Shown piece after piece: positions 28,476 through 36,877 of a stretch of 64,000 nucleotides of DNA; position 1 is the stretch's first letter; every line of letters begins with the position of its first letter. This DNA comes from Magnetospirillum gryphiswaldense MSR-1 v2. Lineage in GTDB: Bacteria > Pseudomonadota > Alphaproteobacteria > Rhodospirillales > Magnetospirillaceae. The stretch covers positions 806,001 to 870,000 of the forward strand of contig NC_023065.1 of NCBI RefSeq assembly GCF_000513295.1. Direction: 5' to 3'. Under the pieces are notes generated by a model. It ran no database searches. It worked only from the letters and a program-made list of their open reading frames with translations, and had not been told where the DNA came from. Position numbers and translations under genes: made by a program.

Positions 28476-30977
28476 ATGCTGCGAATCCTGACCATTCTGT
28501 TCAGCCTGTTGATCCTGCTGGCCATCGCCGCCGGTGGCGGTGCCGTCTATCTGTTCTGGCATTTCGGCCAGGGGCTGCCCGATTACCACCAACTGGCCCA
28601 TTACGAGCCGCCGATCACCACCCGCGTCTATGGCGGCGATGGCCGTCTGGTGGCTGAATACGCGGTGGAAAAGCGCGCCTTCGTCCCCATCGGCGTCATC
28701 CCCCAGCGGGTCAAGGATTCCTTCCTGTCGGCGGAGGACAAGGGCTTCTATGAACATCCCGGCGTCGATTTTTTCGGTGTCGCCCGGGCGGTTCTGATCA
28801 ATCTGCGCAACAAGGGCATGGGGGCGGATCGCCGCCCGGTCGGCGCCTCGACCATCACCCAGCAGGTGGCCAAGAACTTCCTGCTCACCAACGAAGTATC
28901 CATCGAGCGTAAGGTCAAGGAAGCCATCCTGGCCTTCCGCATCGAGCGCGCCTTCTCGAAGGATCATATCCTCGAGCTTTATCTGAACGAAATCTATCTG
29001 GGCATGGGTAATTACGGCGTCGCCGCCGCCGCCAACAATTATTTCGACCGTGGTCTGGAAGAACTCAGCATCGCCGAGGCCGCCTATTTGGCCGCCCTGC
29101 CCAAGGCACCCAACAATTACCATCCCGTCCGCCATGCCGCCGCCGCCAAGGAGCGCCGCGACTGGGTCATCGGTCGCATGCTGGAAGACGGCAAGATCAC
29201 CCGGGCCGAGCATGATGCGGCTTTGGCCGAGCCTTTGGTCATGCGCAAGCGCGACGATGCCGCCACCATTGTCGGTGCCGATTACTTCGCCGAGGATATC
29301 CGCCGCGATCTGGTGGCGAAATACGGTGAAACCGCCCTGTACAAGGGCGGGTTGGTGGTGCGCTCCACCGTCGATGCCGAATTGCAGGCCCATGGCTCGA
29401 AAGTGCTGCGCCAGGGCTTGATGAATTACGACCGCCGCCACGGCTGGCGCGGTCCGGTCGCCCGCATCCAGCCGGGCAGCGGCTGGCAGCAGCGGCTGAC
29501 GGCGATTGCCTATCCCAATGGCGGCGAGCCGTGGGAACTGGCGGTGGTGCTGGCCACCAGCGATGCCAGCGCCCAGATCGGTTTCGCCAATGGCTCCGGC
29601 GGCACCATCCCGTTCAGCGAAATGCGCTGGGCCCGTCCGTGGGAAAAGGAAGAACATGTGGGCCCGGCGCCCAAGCGCCCCGCCGACGTGGTGCAGGCCG
29701 GCGACGTCATCCTGGTGGAAGCCGTGGCCAAGACCGATGACGGCAAACCCGCCGCCGCCGGCACCTACGGTTTGCGCCAGATTCCCAAGATCGAAGGCGC
29801 CCTGGTGGCCATGGACCCCCATACCGGGCGCGTGCTGGCCATGGTCGGCGGCTGGTCCTATGGCAAAAGCCAGTTCAACCGCGCCAGTCAGGCGTTGCGC
29901 CAGCCGGGCTCGTCGTTCAAGCCGTTCATCTATCTGACGGCGCTGGAACACGGCTATACGCCGTCTTCGCTGATCTTGGATGCCCCCATCGCCCTGCCGC
30001 AAGGCCCCGGCCTGCCCATGTGGCGGCCAAAGAATTACAGCGGCGACTTCCTGGGGCCGACGACGTTGCGGGTCGGCATCGAAAAGTCGCGCAACCTGAT
30101 GACCGTGCGTCTGGCCCAGGCCATCGGCATGGACAGCGTCGCCGATTATTCCAACCGCTTCGGCATCTACGACGCGCTGCCGCGCCAATTGGCCATGAGT
30201 CTGGGGGCCGGCGAAACCACCGTGCTCAAGCTGACCGCCGCCTATGCCATGCTGGTCAATGGCGGCAAGAAGATCGTGCCGACCCTGGTTGACCGCGTCC
30301 AAGACCGCAATGGGCGCACCGTCTTCGTCCACGACCAGCGCTTCTGCGAGGGCTGCTGGCCGGTGCAATATTCGCAGCAGGAAATGCCGCGTCTGCCCGA
30401 CATCCGCCCGCAGATCGTCGATCCGGTGTCGGCCTATCAGATGGTGTCGATCCTGGAAGGCGTGGTCCAGCGTGGCACCGGTCGGGCCATCGCCGCCGTC
30501 GGCAAGCCGCTGGCCGGCAAAACCGGCACCTCCAATGACAGCCTGGATACGTGGTTCGTCGGTTTCTCGCCCGATCTGGCGGTGGGCGTGTTCGTCGGCT
30601 TCGACGAGCCGCACAGCCTGGGCGACAAGGAAACCGGCGGCTCGGTCGCCGCCCCCATCTTCCGCGACTTCATGATGGAGGCGCTGAAGAGCCAGCCGGC
30701 AACGCCGTTCCGTGTGCCGCCGGGGGTGCGCATGGTCCGCGTCGACCCGGCCACCGGGCGCCCGGCCAATCCGGGTGAAGCCAAGGCCATCTGGGAGGCC
30801 TTCAAGTCGGGCGACCGCCTGCCGTCGGATCAGGAAGACGTGCTGGAAGGCGAGGGCGCCGACGGTTTCAGCTTCAACCCGCTGCCCAGCGAGACCGATA
30901 CCTCGCACGGGCTGGTGTCGCCGTTGCCGCAATTGCCCGCCGGCCCGCCGCCGCCCATGCCCGGGGGCTTGTATTAA
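28476..30977 (+). CDS. mrcA: Penicillin-binding protein 1A
   Basis: Bifunctional class A PBP that polymerises and crosslinks peptidoglycan. The 833-residue product has an N-terminal membrane anchor (LTILFSLLILLAIAAGGGAVYLFWHF) and a glycosyltransferase domain with AEDKGFYEHPGVD (catalytic Glu), GASTITQQVAKN and LNEIYLGMGNYGVAAAA. It also has an insert domain and a transpeptidase with SSFK (active serine), SRN (SxN motif) and KTGTS. I chose the ATG of MLRILTILFSLL, with GGAAG upstream; a 20-codon longer frame is less likely. It lies close behind amiC and just before prfB. Confidence 0.96.
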   Translation: MLRILTILFSLLILLAIAAGGGAVYLFWHFGQGLPDYHQLAHYEPPITTRVYGGDGRLVAEYAVEKRAFVPIGVIPQRVKDSFLSAEDKGFYEHPGVDFFGVARAVLINLRNKGMGADRRPVGASTITQQVAKNFLLTNEVSIERKVKEAILAFRIERAFSKDHILELYLNEIYLGMGNYGVAAAANNYFDRGLEELSIAEAAYLAALPKAPNNYHPVRHAAAAKERRDWVIGRMLEDGKITRAEHDAALAEPLVMRKRDDAATIVGADYFAEDIRRDLVAKYGETALYKGGLVVRSTVDAELQAHGSKVLRQGLMNYDRRHGWRGPVARIQPGSGWQQRLTAIAYPNGGEPWELAVVLATSDASAQIGFANGSGGTIPFSEMRWARPWEKEEHVGPAPKRPADVVQAGDVILVEAVAKTDDGKPAAAGTYGLRQIPKIEGALVAMDPHTGRVLAMVGGWSYGKSQFNRASQALRQPGSSFKPFIYLTALEHGYTPSSLILDAPIALPQGPGLPMWRPKNYSGDFLGPTTLRVGIEKSRNLMTVRLAQAIGMDSVADYSNRFGIYDALPRQLAMSLGAGETTVLKLTAAYAMLVNGGKKIVPTLVDRVQDRNGRTVFVHDQRFCEGCWPVQYSQQEMPRLPDIRPQIVDPVSAYQMVSILEGVVQRGTGRAIAAVGKPLAGKTGTSNDSLDTWFVGFSPDLAVGVFVGFDEPHSLGDKETGGSVAAPIFRDFMMEALKSQPATPFRVPPGVRMVRVDPATGRPANPGEAKAIWEAFKSGDRLPSDQEDVLEGEGADGFSFNPLPSETDTSHGLVSPLPQLPAGPPPPMPGGLY

Positions 30978-31032
30978 CGCCTGTGGTTCACTAAAACTGC
31001 CGGCTTGACCCGAAACCGAGAGGAACCGACCG

Positions 31033-32151
31033 TTGCGCGCCGAAATCGAAGCGCTGGCCGCCGACATCTGCAAATCCGTCGCCTTGCTCAAGCGCCACTT
31101 GAACTGGGACGACGCCCTGATGCGGCTGGACGAACTGAACGCCCAGGCCGAAGACCCCAATTTGTGGAATGACGGCGACAAGGCGCAGAAGCTGATGCGG
31201 GAACGCACCCAACTGGACACCCAGGTCAGTGGCTGCCGCAAGCTGGAAGCCGATCTGGACGACATGCTGGGCCTGATCGAGCTGGCCGATGCCGAGGGCG
31301 ACACCGATGTCGCCGCCGATGCCGAGGCGCAGTTGCGCGCCCTCAAGGACCTGGCCGGCAAGCTGGAGTTGGAAACCCTGCTGTCGGGCGAAGCCGATGC
31401 CAACGATTGCTACCTGGAAATCAATTCCGGCGCCGGCGGCACCGAGGCCCAGGATTGGGCCGAGATGCTGCTGCGTATGTACAGTCGCTGGGCCGAACAG
31501 CACGGCTATAAGCTGGAATTCGTCGAAGAAAGCGCCGGTGAAGGCGCCGGTATCAAGTCGGCGACCATCCGCGTCGTCGGCCACAACGCCTATGGCTGGC
31601 TGAAGACCGAGGCCGGGGTCCACCGTCTGGTGCGTATCTCGCCCTTCGACAGCAACGCCCGGCGGCAGACCAGCTTCGCCTCGGCCTGGGTCTATCCGGT
31701 GGTCGATGACACCATCGACATCCAGATCAACGAAAGCGATTGCCGCATCGACACCTACCGCGCCTCGGGCGCCGGCGGTCAGCACATCAACAAGACCGAT
31801 TCGGCGGTGCGCATCACCCATATCCCCACCGGCATCGCCGTCGCCTGCCAGACCGAACGCTCGCAGCACCAGAACCGGGCGCGGGCCTGGGACATGCTGC
31901 GCGCCCGCCTGTACGAGGCCGAACTGCAAAAGCGCGAAGCCGCCGCCCAGGCGCTGGAAGACACCAAGACCGATATCGGCTGGGGCCACCAGATCCGCTC
32001 TTACGTGTTGCAGCCCTATCAGATGATCAAGGATCTGCGCACCAACGTGGAAACTTCCGACACCCAGGCGGTGCTGGACGGCGACCTCGACATGTTCATG
32101 GCTGCGTCCCTGGCCAGCCGCATCAAGGGCAAGGACGAAGGCGCGACCTGA
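31033..32151 (+). CDS. prfB: Peptide chain release factor 2
   Basis: RF2 recognises UAA and UGA stops and triggers peptide release. The 372-residue protein has the RF2-specific SPF tripeptide ([15 protein letters not shown]) and the catalytic GGQ loop ([19 protein letters not shown]). Unlike E. coli prfB, it is encoded in one uninterrupted frame, so the autoregulatory programmed frameshift is absent. The start appears to be TTG with GAGGAA upstream. It follows mrcA by 55 bases. Confidence 0.96.
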   Translation: MRAEIEALAADICKSVALLKRHLNWDDALMRLDELNAQAEDPNLWNDGDKAQKLMRERTQLDTQVSGCRKLEADLDDMLGLIELADAEGDTDVAADAEAQLRALKDLAGKLELETLLSGEADANDCYLEINSGAGGTEAQDWAEMLLRMYSRWAEQHGYKLEFVEESAGEGAGIKSATIRVVGHNAYGWLKTEAGVHRLVRISPFDSNARRQTSFASAWVYPVVDDTIDIQINESDCRIDTYRASGAGGQHINKTDSAVRITHIPTGIAVACQTERSQHQNRARAWDMLRARLYEAELQKREAAAQALEDTKTDIGWGHQIRSYVLQPYQMIKDLRTNVETSDTQAVLDGDLDMFMAASLASRIKGKDEGAT

Positions 32152-32229
32152 GCGCCAAATCCATATTTGAATCGATGATGGCGGAACCTATATGGGCTCC
32201 GCCATCATCTTTTGGGGGTCGAAGGAACC

Positions 32230-33213
32230 ATGAAACGCCATCACATTCTGTCCGGCCTGCTGGTCGTCCTGCTTGCGTTTTCCCTAAGCGCCGAAGCCTG
32301 GGCCAGGGCCGGCAAGAGCAGCAGCATGGGCTCGCGCGGGTCGCGCACCTATGACCGCCCGATGGAGCGCAGCGTCACCCCGCCGCCGGCCACCCCGGCT
32401 CCGGGCGTGGCCCAGCCGGGCGCTCAGCAGCCCATGTACAACCCCAATGCCGTGCGTCCCAACGCCGCCATGCCCGCCGCCGCCGCTCCGGCCATGGCGG
32501 CGCAGCCCGGCTTCTTCCAGCGCAACCCGATCATGGGCGGCATCATGGGCGGCCTGATCGGCGCCGGTATCGGCTCCATGTTGTTCGGCAGCAATTCGGC
32601 CATGGCTGCCGCCTCGGGCGCCGCCCCCATGGCCAGCATGTTCGGCACCTTGTTGCAGGTGGCCCTGATCGGCGGCCTGATCTGGATGGGCTTCCGTCTG
32701 TTCCGTCGCCGTACCCAGACTGCCGGTGCCGACATGGGCGCCCCCGCCTATCAACGTGAAGCCATGCCGGGCGCCACCGGCAACGGCGACAGCAACCGCG
32801 TGGCCAAGGAATTCGAGGTCAGCGACGACGACCAGAATCAGTTCAGCCGCATCATCGAAGGGGTGCAGAAGGCCTGGAGCGACGGCAACCCGGTGGCCCT
32901 GCGCCAATTGGTGACGCCGGAAGTGGCCGGCTGGATCGGCGAGGATCTGGCCCGCGATCAGGCCAATGGCGTGCGTAACGTGGTCGAGGACGTCACCTTG
33001 TTGAAGGGCGACATCAGCGAAACCTGGAGCGAGAACGGCATGGATTATGCCACCGCCATCATCACCTTCTCGGCCCGCGACTATGTGGTGCGGTTGTCGG
33101 ACAACGAGGTGGTGGAAGGCGATCCGCGCAACGCCGTCGAAACCACCGAGGCCTGGACCTTCGTCCGCGGCGCGGGCGGCACCTGGGTGCTGTCGGCCAT
33201 CGAGCAGATGTAG
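32230..33213 (+). CDS. Tim44-like domain membrane protein
   Basis: A 327-residue protein with a signal peptide (cleavage near residue 24, AEAWA), a Pro/Ala-rich stretch, a glycine-rich membrane segment (IMGGIMGGLIGAGIGSMLFG), a second helix (LLQVALIGGLIWMGFRLF) and a C-terminal Tim44/MRPL45-type domain (about 200-327; FSRIIEGVQKAWSDGNPVALRQLVTPEV). Mitochondrial Tim44 works in protein import; the role of this bacterial branch is unknown, though envelope association is likely. The ATG with GAAGGA upstream was preferred to a start six codons earlier. A bidirectional terminator follows. Confidence 0.88.
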   Translation: MKRHHILSGLLVVLLAFSLSAEAWARAGKSSSMGSRGSRTYDRPMERSVTPPPATPAPGVAQPGAQQPMYNPNAVRPNAAMPAAAAPAMAAQPGFFQRNPIMGGIMGGLIGAGIGSMLFGSNSAMAAASGAAPMASMFGTLLQVALIGGLIWMGFRLFRRRTQTAGADMGAPAYQREAMPGATGNGDSNRVAKEFEVSDDDQNQFSRIIEGVQKAWSDGNPVALRQLVTPEVAGWIGEDLARDQANGVRNVVEDVTLLKGDISETWSENGMDYATAIITFSARDYVVRLSDNEVVEGDPRNAVETTEAWTFVRGAGGTWVLSAIEQM

Positions 33214-33225
33214 GTCCCCACATAA

Positions 33226-33260
33226 AAACAAAGCCCCGCCGGCGACGGCGGGGCTTTTTA
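33226..33260. terminator. Bidirectional intrinsic terminator
   Basis: AAAGCCCCGCC and GGCGGGGCTTT (33230-33240 / 33247-33257) form a strong stem with T-rich tails on both strands. It lies between the convergent Tim44-like and TraT-like genes. Confidence 0.88.
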
Positions 33261-33273
33261 TTTGGCCCGGCGA

Positions 33274-34026
33274 TCACACCAAAGAGATCAGCGAGCGCAT
33301 CTGGCGTTTTCTGATGTCCTCGGCGATTTCCTGCTGGGTGATGTTGCGACCGCCGCCGTAATTGGCGATGGTCACCCGGTGCACCTGGCTGAAGCTGCCG
33401 GTGCCGCTGCCTTCCCATTCCTCGACGCGCGGGCTGCCGTCGAAGGTGACGACGCGGCGTGGCTTGGTTGCATTGCGGCGGATGGCGAAGATGGCTTCGG
33501 TGATCACCACGTAGATGTTGTCGACGGTGAAATAGCCAGCCAGCGTGCCCAGGGATACCCCTGTCGCCATGCCGGCCCCGGCGCCGACGGCGGCCGCACT
33601 GGGGGTGCCGCCGATCAAGGCGCCGCCGACGGCCCCGGCCACCGGGCCGGTGGCGGCACCCAAAAAGCCGTACTGGGCCATCATGTCGCGGTCGTATTGC
33701 TGGCTGCGGATGACGTTGAGATCGATCTTGAGGCCGAAATCATTGCCGTCGGAGCGTTCGTAGCCCTTGGCGGTATAGCCCTGGTACAATTGCTCGCGTG
33801 TGTCCTCCAGATCCCATACCGGGTCGCCCGACATGTTGCGCAGGCTTACTTTGAGGCGGCGGTTGGGATGCAGGGCCGGGTCGGTGAACACCGTTCCGTC
33901 CGAGCGCATGCCGTACATGCGGTCGGTCTTGGCATCGACCACCATGTCGCTGACATTGCGGCGCTGGCACGCCCCCAGCAAGGCGGCGGTACCGCCGACG
34001 ATGAACAGGCGCCGATCCAATAACAT
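33274..34026 (-). CDS. TraT-like complement-resistance lipoprotein
   Basis: A 250-residue lipoprotein with lipobox LLGAC (Cys20). The body resembles the TraT family: KVSLRNMSGDPVWDLEDTREQL, then GYERSDGNDFGLKIDLNVIRSQQYD. A glycine/alanine-rich membrane-type segment sits in the middle (GFLGAATGPVAGAVGGALIGG). In F-like plasmids TraT is an outer-membrane surface-exclusion and serum-resistance protein; a chromosomal copy in a free-living bacterium probably has another envelope role. Its start is two bases from the protease stop, so the two genes form one transcription unit. Confidence 0.82.
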   Translation of the reverse strand: MLLDRRLFIVGGTAALLGACQRRNVSDMVVDAKTDRMYGMRSDGTVFTDPALHPNRRLKVSLRNMSGDPVWDLEDTREQLYQGYTAKGYERSDGNDFGLKIDLNVIRSQQYDRDMMAQYGFLGAATGPVAGAVGGALIGGTPSAAAVGAGAGMATGVSLGTLAGYFTVDNIYVVITEAIFAIRRNATKPRRVVTFDGSPRVEEWEGSGTGSFSQVHRVTIANYGGGRNITQQEIAEDIRKRQMRSLISLV

Positions 34027-34028
34027 GC

Positions 34029-35537
34029 TTATTCCCCCCTCATGGAATCGTTCAGGAAGTTCAAGGCTTCGGAATAATGGACGGAGAAGTTGAGGCCCGG
34101 CGATTCGCCGATGCCCCAGGTATTGACGCCCACCACCTTGTCGCCCTTGAACAACGGCCCGCCGGAATTGCCCGGATTGATGTCGGCGTCGGTCTGCACG
34201 TACAGCACCGGCTCACGCTTTTGCGTCGGGTTGGTGTCGGCTTTTTGTTTGCGCACGGCACTGACCACGCCGCGGGTGATGGTGTAAAGCTGCCGGCGCG
34301 GGTGGCCGATGGCATCGACGCTGTCGCCGGGGCTCAACTCCTTGCCGCGAAAGAACTCCAGCGGTCGACCACGATCTTGCACCTTGACCAGGGCCAGATC
34401 GAGGCGGACATCCTTGGCGATCACCTGGCCGAAGGTCTCGCGCTTGTCGTACAGGCGCATCTCGATGATGGAACTGTCTTCGACCACGTGCCAATTGGTC
34501 ATGACGATGTTGGGGCGGACGTAAAAGCCGCTGCCCATGGCGTTATTGGTGTAGATGACGACGACGCTGTCGAAGCGCGGGTCGTTGAGCGGGCGGTTGT
34601 CGTATTTCTCGCTTTCGGCGCGGGCGACGGCGCGGCTGCGGTCCTGGCTCAGTTGCGCCAGCAGGTTCTCGACCGAACCCATGGCCTGGTTGGGGCCGCC
34701 GCGCGCCACCGCATGGTCGAGCACCTGGGACAGGGAAATGATGACGGGCGCGCGCTCCCAGTCGTGCAATTGTTTTTCGCGGAAGATTTCCGCCTTGAAA
34801 GTGGCTTGGGTCGGGTCGGATGACGCCACGTCGTAGGCGACGGTGAAGCGTTCGTTTTCCACCGCGTCGAAGATCGACTTCACATAGGTGCGGTTGACGC
34901 GGTCGATGACGTAGTAATTGACCGTCAGCACCTTGCGCGCTTCCACGTCGGCCAGCTTGTAGGTGTACTCGCCGTAGACCGGCTGCTCGATGAATTGCGG
35001 CGTGCTGGTCAGACGGGCGCGGGCTTCCTCGGCCAATTGCATCAGCTTGGGATTGCCCGGCACCTTTTCCAGCTTGGCCGAATAGCTGCCATATTGCTTG
35101 ACCGCCCGGATATAGGACGGGTTGTCGATCTTGTTGATGGTGACGATCTTGCGCGACAGCTTGCTTTGCACGTCGCGGACCTTGCGCGAGACCTTGGCCA
35201 AGGCGACGTCGAAGGCGACCACATAGCGCCCGGTCTCGTCCACCGGCGCCGACAGGGCGGTGGACAGGCTGCGCGGCTGGGCATCCAGCGGCAGGTCGAT
35301 GCCGACGGAAAACGGAAAGTCGATGTCGCCTTCGATGCGCAGCAGATGGCGCGAGGTGGCCTCGACCAGGGTCATGCGGGCGATGTCGGGGGCATTGTCG
35401 CCGGCGGCGCGGGCGTCGCGCAGCAGGCCGGCGAGGTCAGACGCCATCACCGGCATCGGTGCCAGGGCAAGGGCCAGGAACAGCGCGCCAAGGGCATGTC
35501 TTAAGGCTGAGGCCAGCCCGGGCATATGGCGGTTCAT
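34029..35537 (-). CDS. Secreted trypsin-like serine protease with long N-terminal domain
   Basis: A 502-residue exported protein. The signal peptide ends near residue 32 (MPVMAS). Residues about 33-315 are a domain I do not recognise. The C-terminal part is a chymotrypsin/Deg-like protease with an intact triad: His350 in TNWHVV, Asp380 in DVRLDLALVK and Ser458 in NPGNSGGPLF. No PDZ domain follows, unlike DegP. The ATG of MNRHMPG is preferred to an earlier TTG. The gene sits directly upstream of the TraT-like gene on the same strand, suggesting a shared envelope function. Confidence 0.85.
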   Translation of the reverse strand: MNRHMPGLASALRHALGALFLALALAPMPVMASDLAGLLRDARAAGDNAPDIARMTLVEATSRHLLRIEGDIDFPFSVGIDLPLDAQPRSLSTALSAPVDETGRYVVAFDVALAKVSRKVRDVQSKLSRKIVTINKIDNPSYIRAVKQYGSYSAKLEKVPGNPKLMQLAEEARARLTSTPQFIEQPVYGEYTYKLADVEARKVLTVNYYVIDRVNRTYVKSIFDAVENERFTVAYDVASSDPTQATFKAEIFREKQLHDWERAPVIISLSQVLDHAVARGGPNQAMGSVENLLAQLSQDRSRAVARAESEKYDNRPLNDPRFDSVVVIYTNNAMGSGFYVRPNIVMTNWHVVEDSSIIEMRLYDKRETFGQVIAKDVRLDLALVKVQDRGRPLEFFRGKELSPGDSVDAIGHPRRQLYTITRGVVSAVRKQKADTNPTQKREPVLYVQTDADINPGNSGGPLFKGDKVVGVNTWGIGESPGLNFSVHYSEALNFLNDSMRGE

Positions 35538-35616
35538 GGTGGATGGCCTGAGCAATGGTTGTTATCGACAGGCGTCAGTAAACCCTGATGGTGGCAATGG
35601 CGCAATATTTGTTGTC

Positions 35617-35645
35617 GACATGGACGGAGTTTGTCCGTCCATGTC
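35617..35645 (-). terminator. Stem-loop behind the LEA-like gene
   Basis: A perfect 12-bp stem, GACATGGACGGA with TCCGTCCATGTC around a 5-nt loop, starts about 18 bases after the stop. The following stretch has few T residues, so termination is probable but not certain. Confidence 0.55.
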
Positions 35646-35663
35646 CGGCGATGCGGTGTCGGC

Positions 35664-35990
35664 TTATGGCTTGGGCTGTGCTTCGCCCGAGCCGGTCAGG
35701 CTTTTCCAGGCGTTCTTGATGGCGTCGCCCACGCTTTGTACCGCGCTGCGGCTTTCGTGGCCGACCACCTTGGTGGCATCCCGGGTTTCATGGCCGATGG
35801 CCTTGGTAACGTCGCGGGCGCCGTGGCCGATGGCCTTGGTGGTCTCCCGCGCGGCGTCGCCCACGGCGCGAGCACCCTCCTTCACCGCCTGTTTGGCATC
35901 CCCCAGCGTTTCCTCTGCCAGGGCTGGCAGGGCGGGGGACACCAGCACGGCAAGGGCGAGTGCGGTCAAAAATGTGCGTGTGTGTTTCAA
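35664..35990 (-). CDS. Exported LEA-like protein with 11-residue repeats
   Basis: A 108-residue protein with a Sec signal peptide (cleavage near residue 25, LPALA). The mature part is built of 11-residue units such as ARETTKAIGHG, ARDVTKAIGHE, TRDATKVVGHE and SRSAVQSVGDA, the periodicity of group 3 LEA and related desiccation or stress proteins, which form amphipathic helices. The start codon is TTG with no visible ribosome site. The left end of the IS66 element lies only 19 bases upstream, so the native promoter has been displaced and the gene may be silent or driven from the IS. Confidence 0.7.
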   Translation of the reverse strand: MKHTRTFLTALALAVLVSPALPALAEETLGDAKQAVKEGARAVGDAARETTKAIGHGARDVTKAIGHETRDATKVVGHESRSAVQSVGDAIKNAWKSLTGSGEAQPKP

Positions 35991-36110
35991 CGGATCAATC
36001 GCAGATGTGGTATCCCTCCGGCGTGGACCGCCTTCCCGGCCGGGTGAGCTTCGGCGAAGCTGATCGCCTGATTGGCGTTGAAGTTGGCGGAAGTGTCCAC
36101 GGATTCATTT

Positions 36111-36476
36111 ATGGACAGAAACTCGACCGGGCGGCGGCGGAACCGTTCTTGGCCTGAGGATCTGAAGCGGGAGATCGTCGCGGCGACCTACGAGCCCGGG
36201 GCCTCTGTGGCCGGGGTGGCGCGGCGGTACGGGGTCAACGACAATCAGGTTTTCACTTGGCGCAAGCGTTTCGGGGGACAACAGGGCGAGACGGTGCCGG
36301 CCCATATGGTGCCGGTGGTGGTGGCCGAGGACATGGCGGCCTCCGGGCGGAAGGAAGCCTCTTCTTCTGCCGGCGTGGTGGAGATCGATCTGGCTGGTGG
36401 CTACCGTGTCCGTGTCGGCGATGGTGTCGGTGCCCAGCTGCTGTGCCGGGTCTTGGACGTGCTGGAGCGGCGATGA
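36111..36476 (+). CDS. tnpA: IS66 accessory protein TnpA
   Basis: First IS66 gene, 121 residues. It has a helix-turn-helix of the transposase-8/IS66 OrfA type (WPEDLKREIVAATYEPGASVAGVARRYGVNDNQVFTWRKRF) that probably binds the element's ends. I chose the ATG of MDRNSTGRRR; a 13-codon longer frame runs towards the inverted repeat. Its stop overlaps the tnpB start, so the two are translationally coupled. Confidence 0.9.
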   Translation: MDRNSTGRRRNRSWPEDLKREIVAATYEPGASVAGVARRYGVNDNQVFTWRKRFGGQQGETVPAHMVPVVVAEDMAASGRKEASSSAGVVEIDLAGGYRVRVGDGVGAQLLCRVLDVLERR

Positions 36477-36820
36477 TCCCGGTTCCGACGGGCGTCCGGG
36501 TCTGGCTGGCGGTCGGGCGGACGGACATGCGGCGCGGCATGAACGGCTTGGCGCTGCAGGTGCAGGAGGCGCTCGGCCGCGATCCCCACGCCGGTGACCT
36601 GTTCGTTTTCCGGGGTGCTCGGGGGGATCTGATCAAGGTCCTTTGGCACGACGGCCTGGGCATGTCGCTGTACGCCAAGCGCCTGGAGAAGGGGCGGTTC
36701 ATCTGGCCCTCTCCGGCTGACGGCGTGGTGGCGATCTCGTCGGCCCAACTGGCCTACATGCTCGACGGGATCGACTGGCGCAACCCGCGCCACACCTTCC
36801 GCCCGCGAAGTGCCGGATAG
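36473..36820 (+). CDS. tnpB: IS66 accessory protein TnpB
   Basis: Second IS66 gene, 115 residues, the usual length. The family motifs VGRTDMRRGMNGLALQVQEAL, FVFRGARGDLIKVLWHDGLGMSLYAKRLEKGRF and the QLAYMLDGIDWRNP tail are all present. Its biochemical role is not settled, but it is needed for IS66 transposition. The ATG overlaps the tnpA stop. Confidence 0.93.
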   Translation: MIPVPTGVRVWLAVGRTDMRRGMNGLALQVQEALGRDPHAGDLFVFRGARGDLIKVLWHDGLGMSLYAKRLEKGRFIWPSPADGVVAISSAQLAYMLDGIDWRNPRHTFRPRSAG

Positions 36821-36877
36821 GGCGGAAACCCACATTTTTAGCGAGTCAGCGGCCGGGTTTTATGATTCCATTGGGGC

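Noticed and set aside
31033-31140. Programmed frameshift in prfB
   Set aside because: The frame is continuous from the start and no in-frame UGA with the CUUUGA context is present.
28332-31403. 1023-codon open frame opposite mrcA and amiC
   Set aside because: It spans two or three real genes on the other strand, has no recognisable domain, and reflects high GC at third positions.
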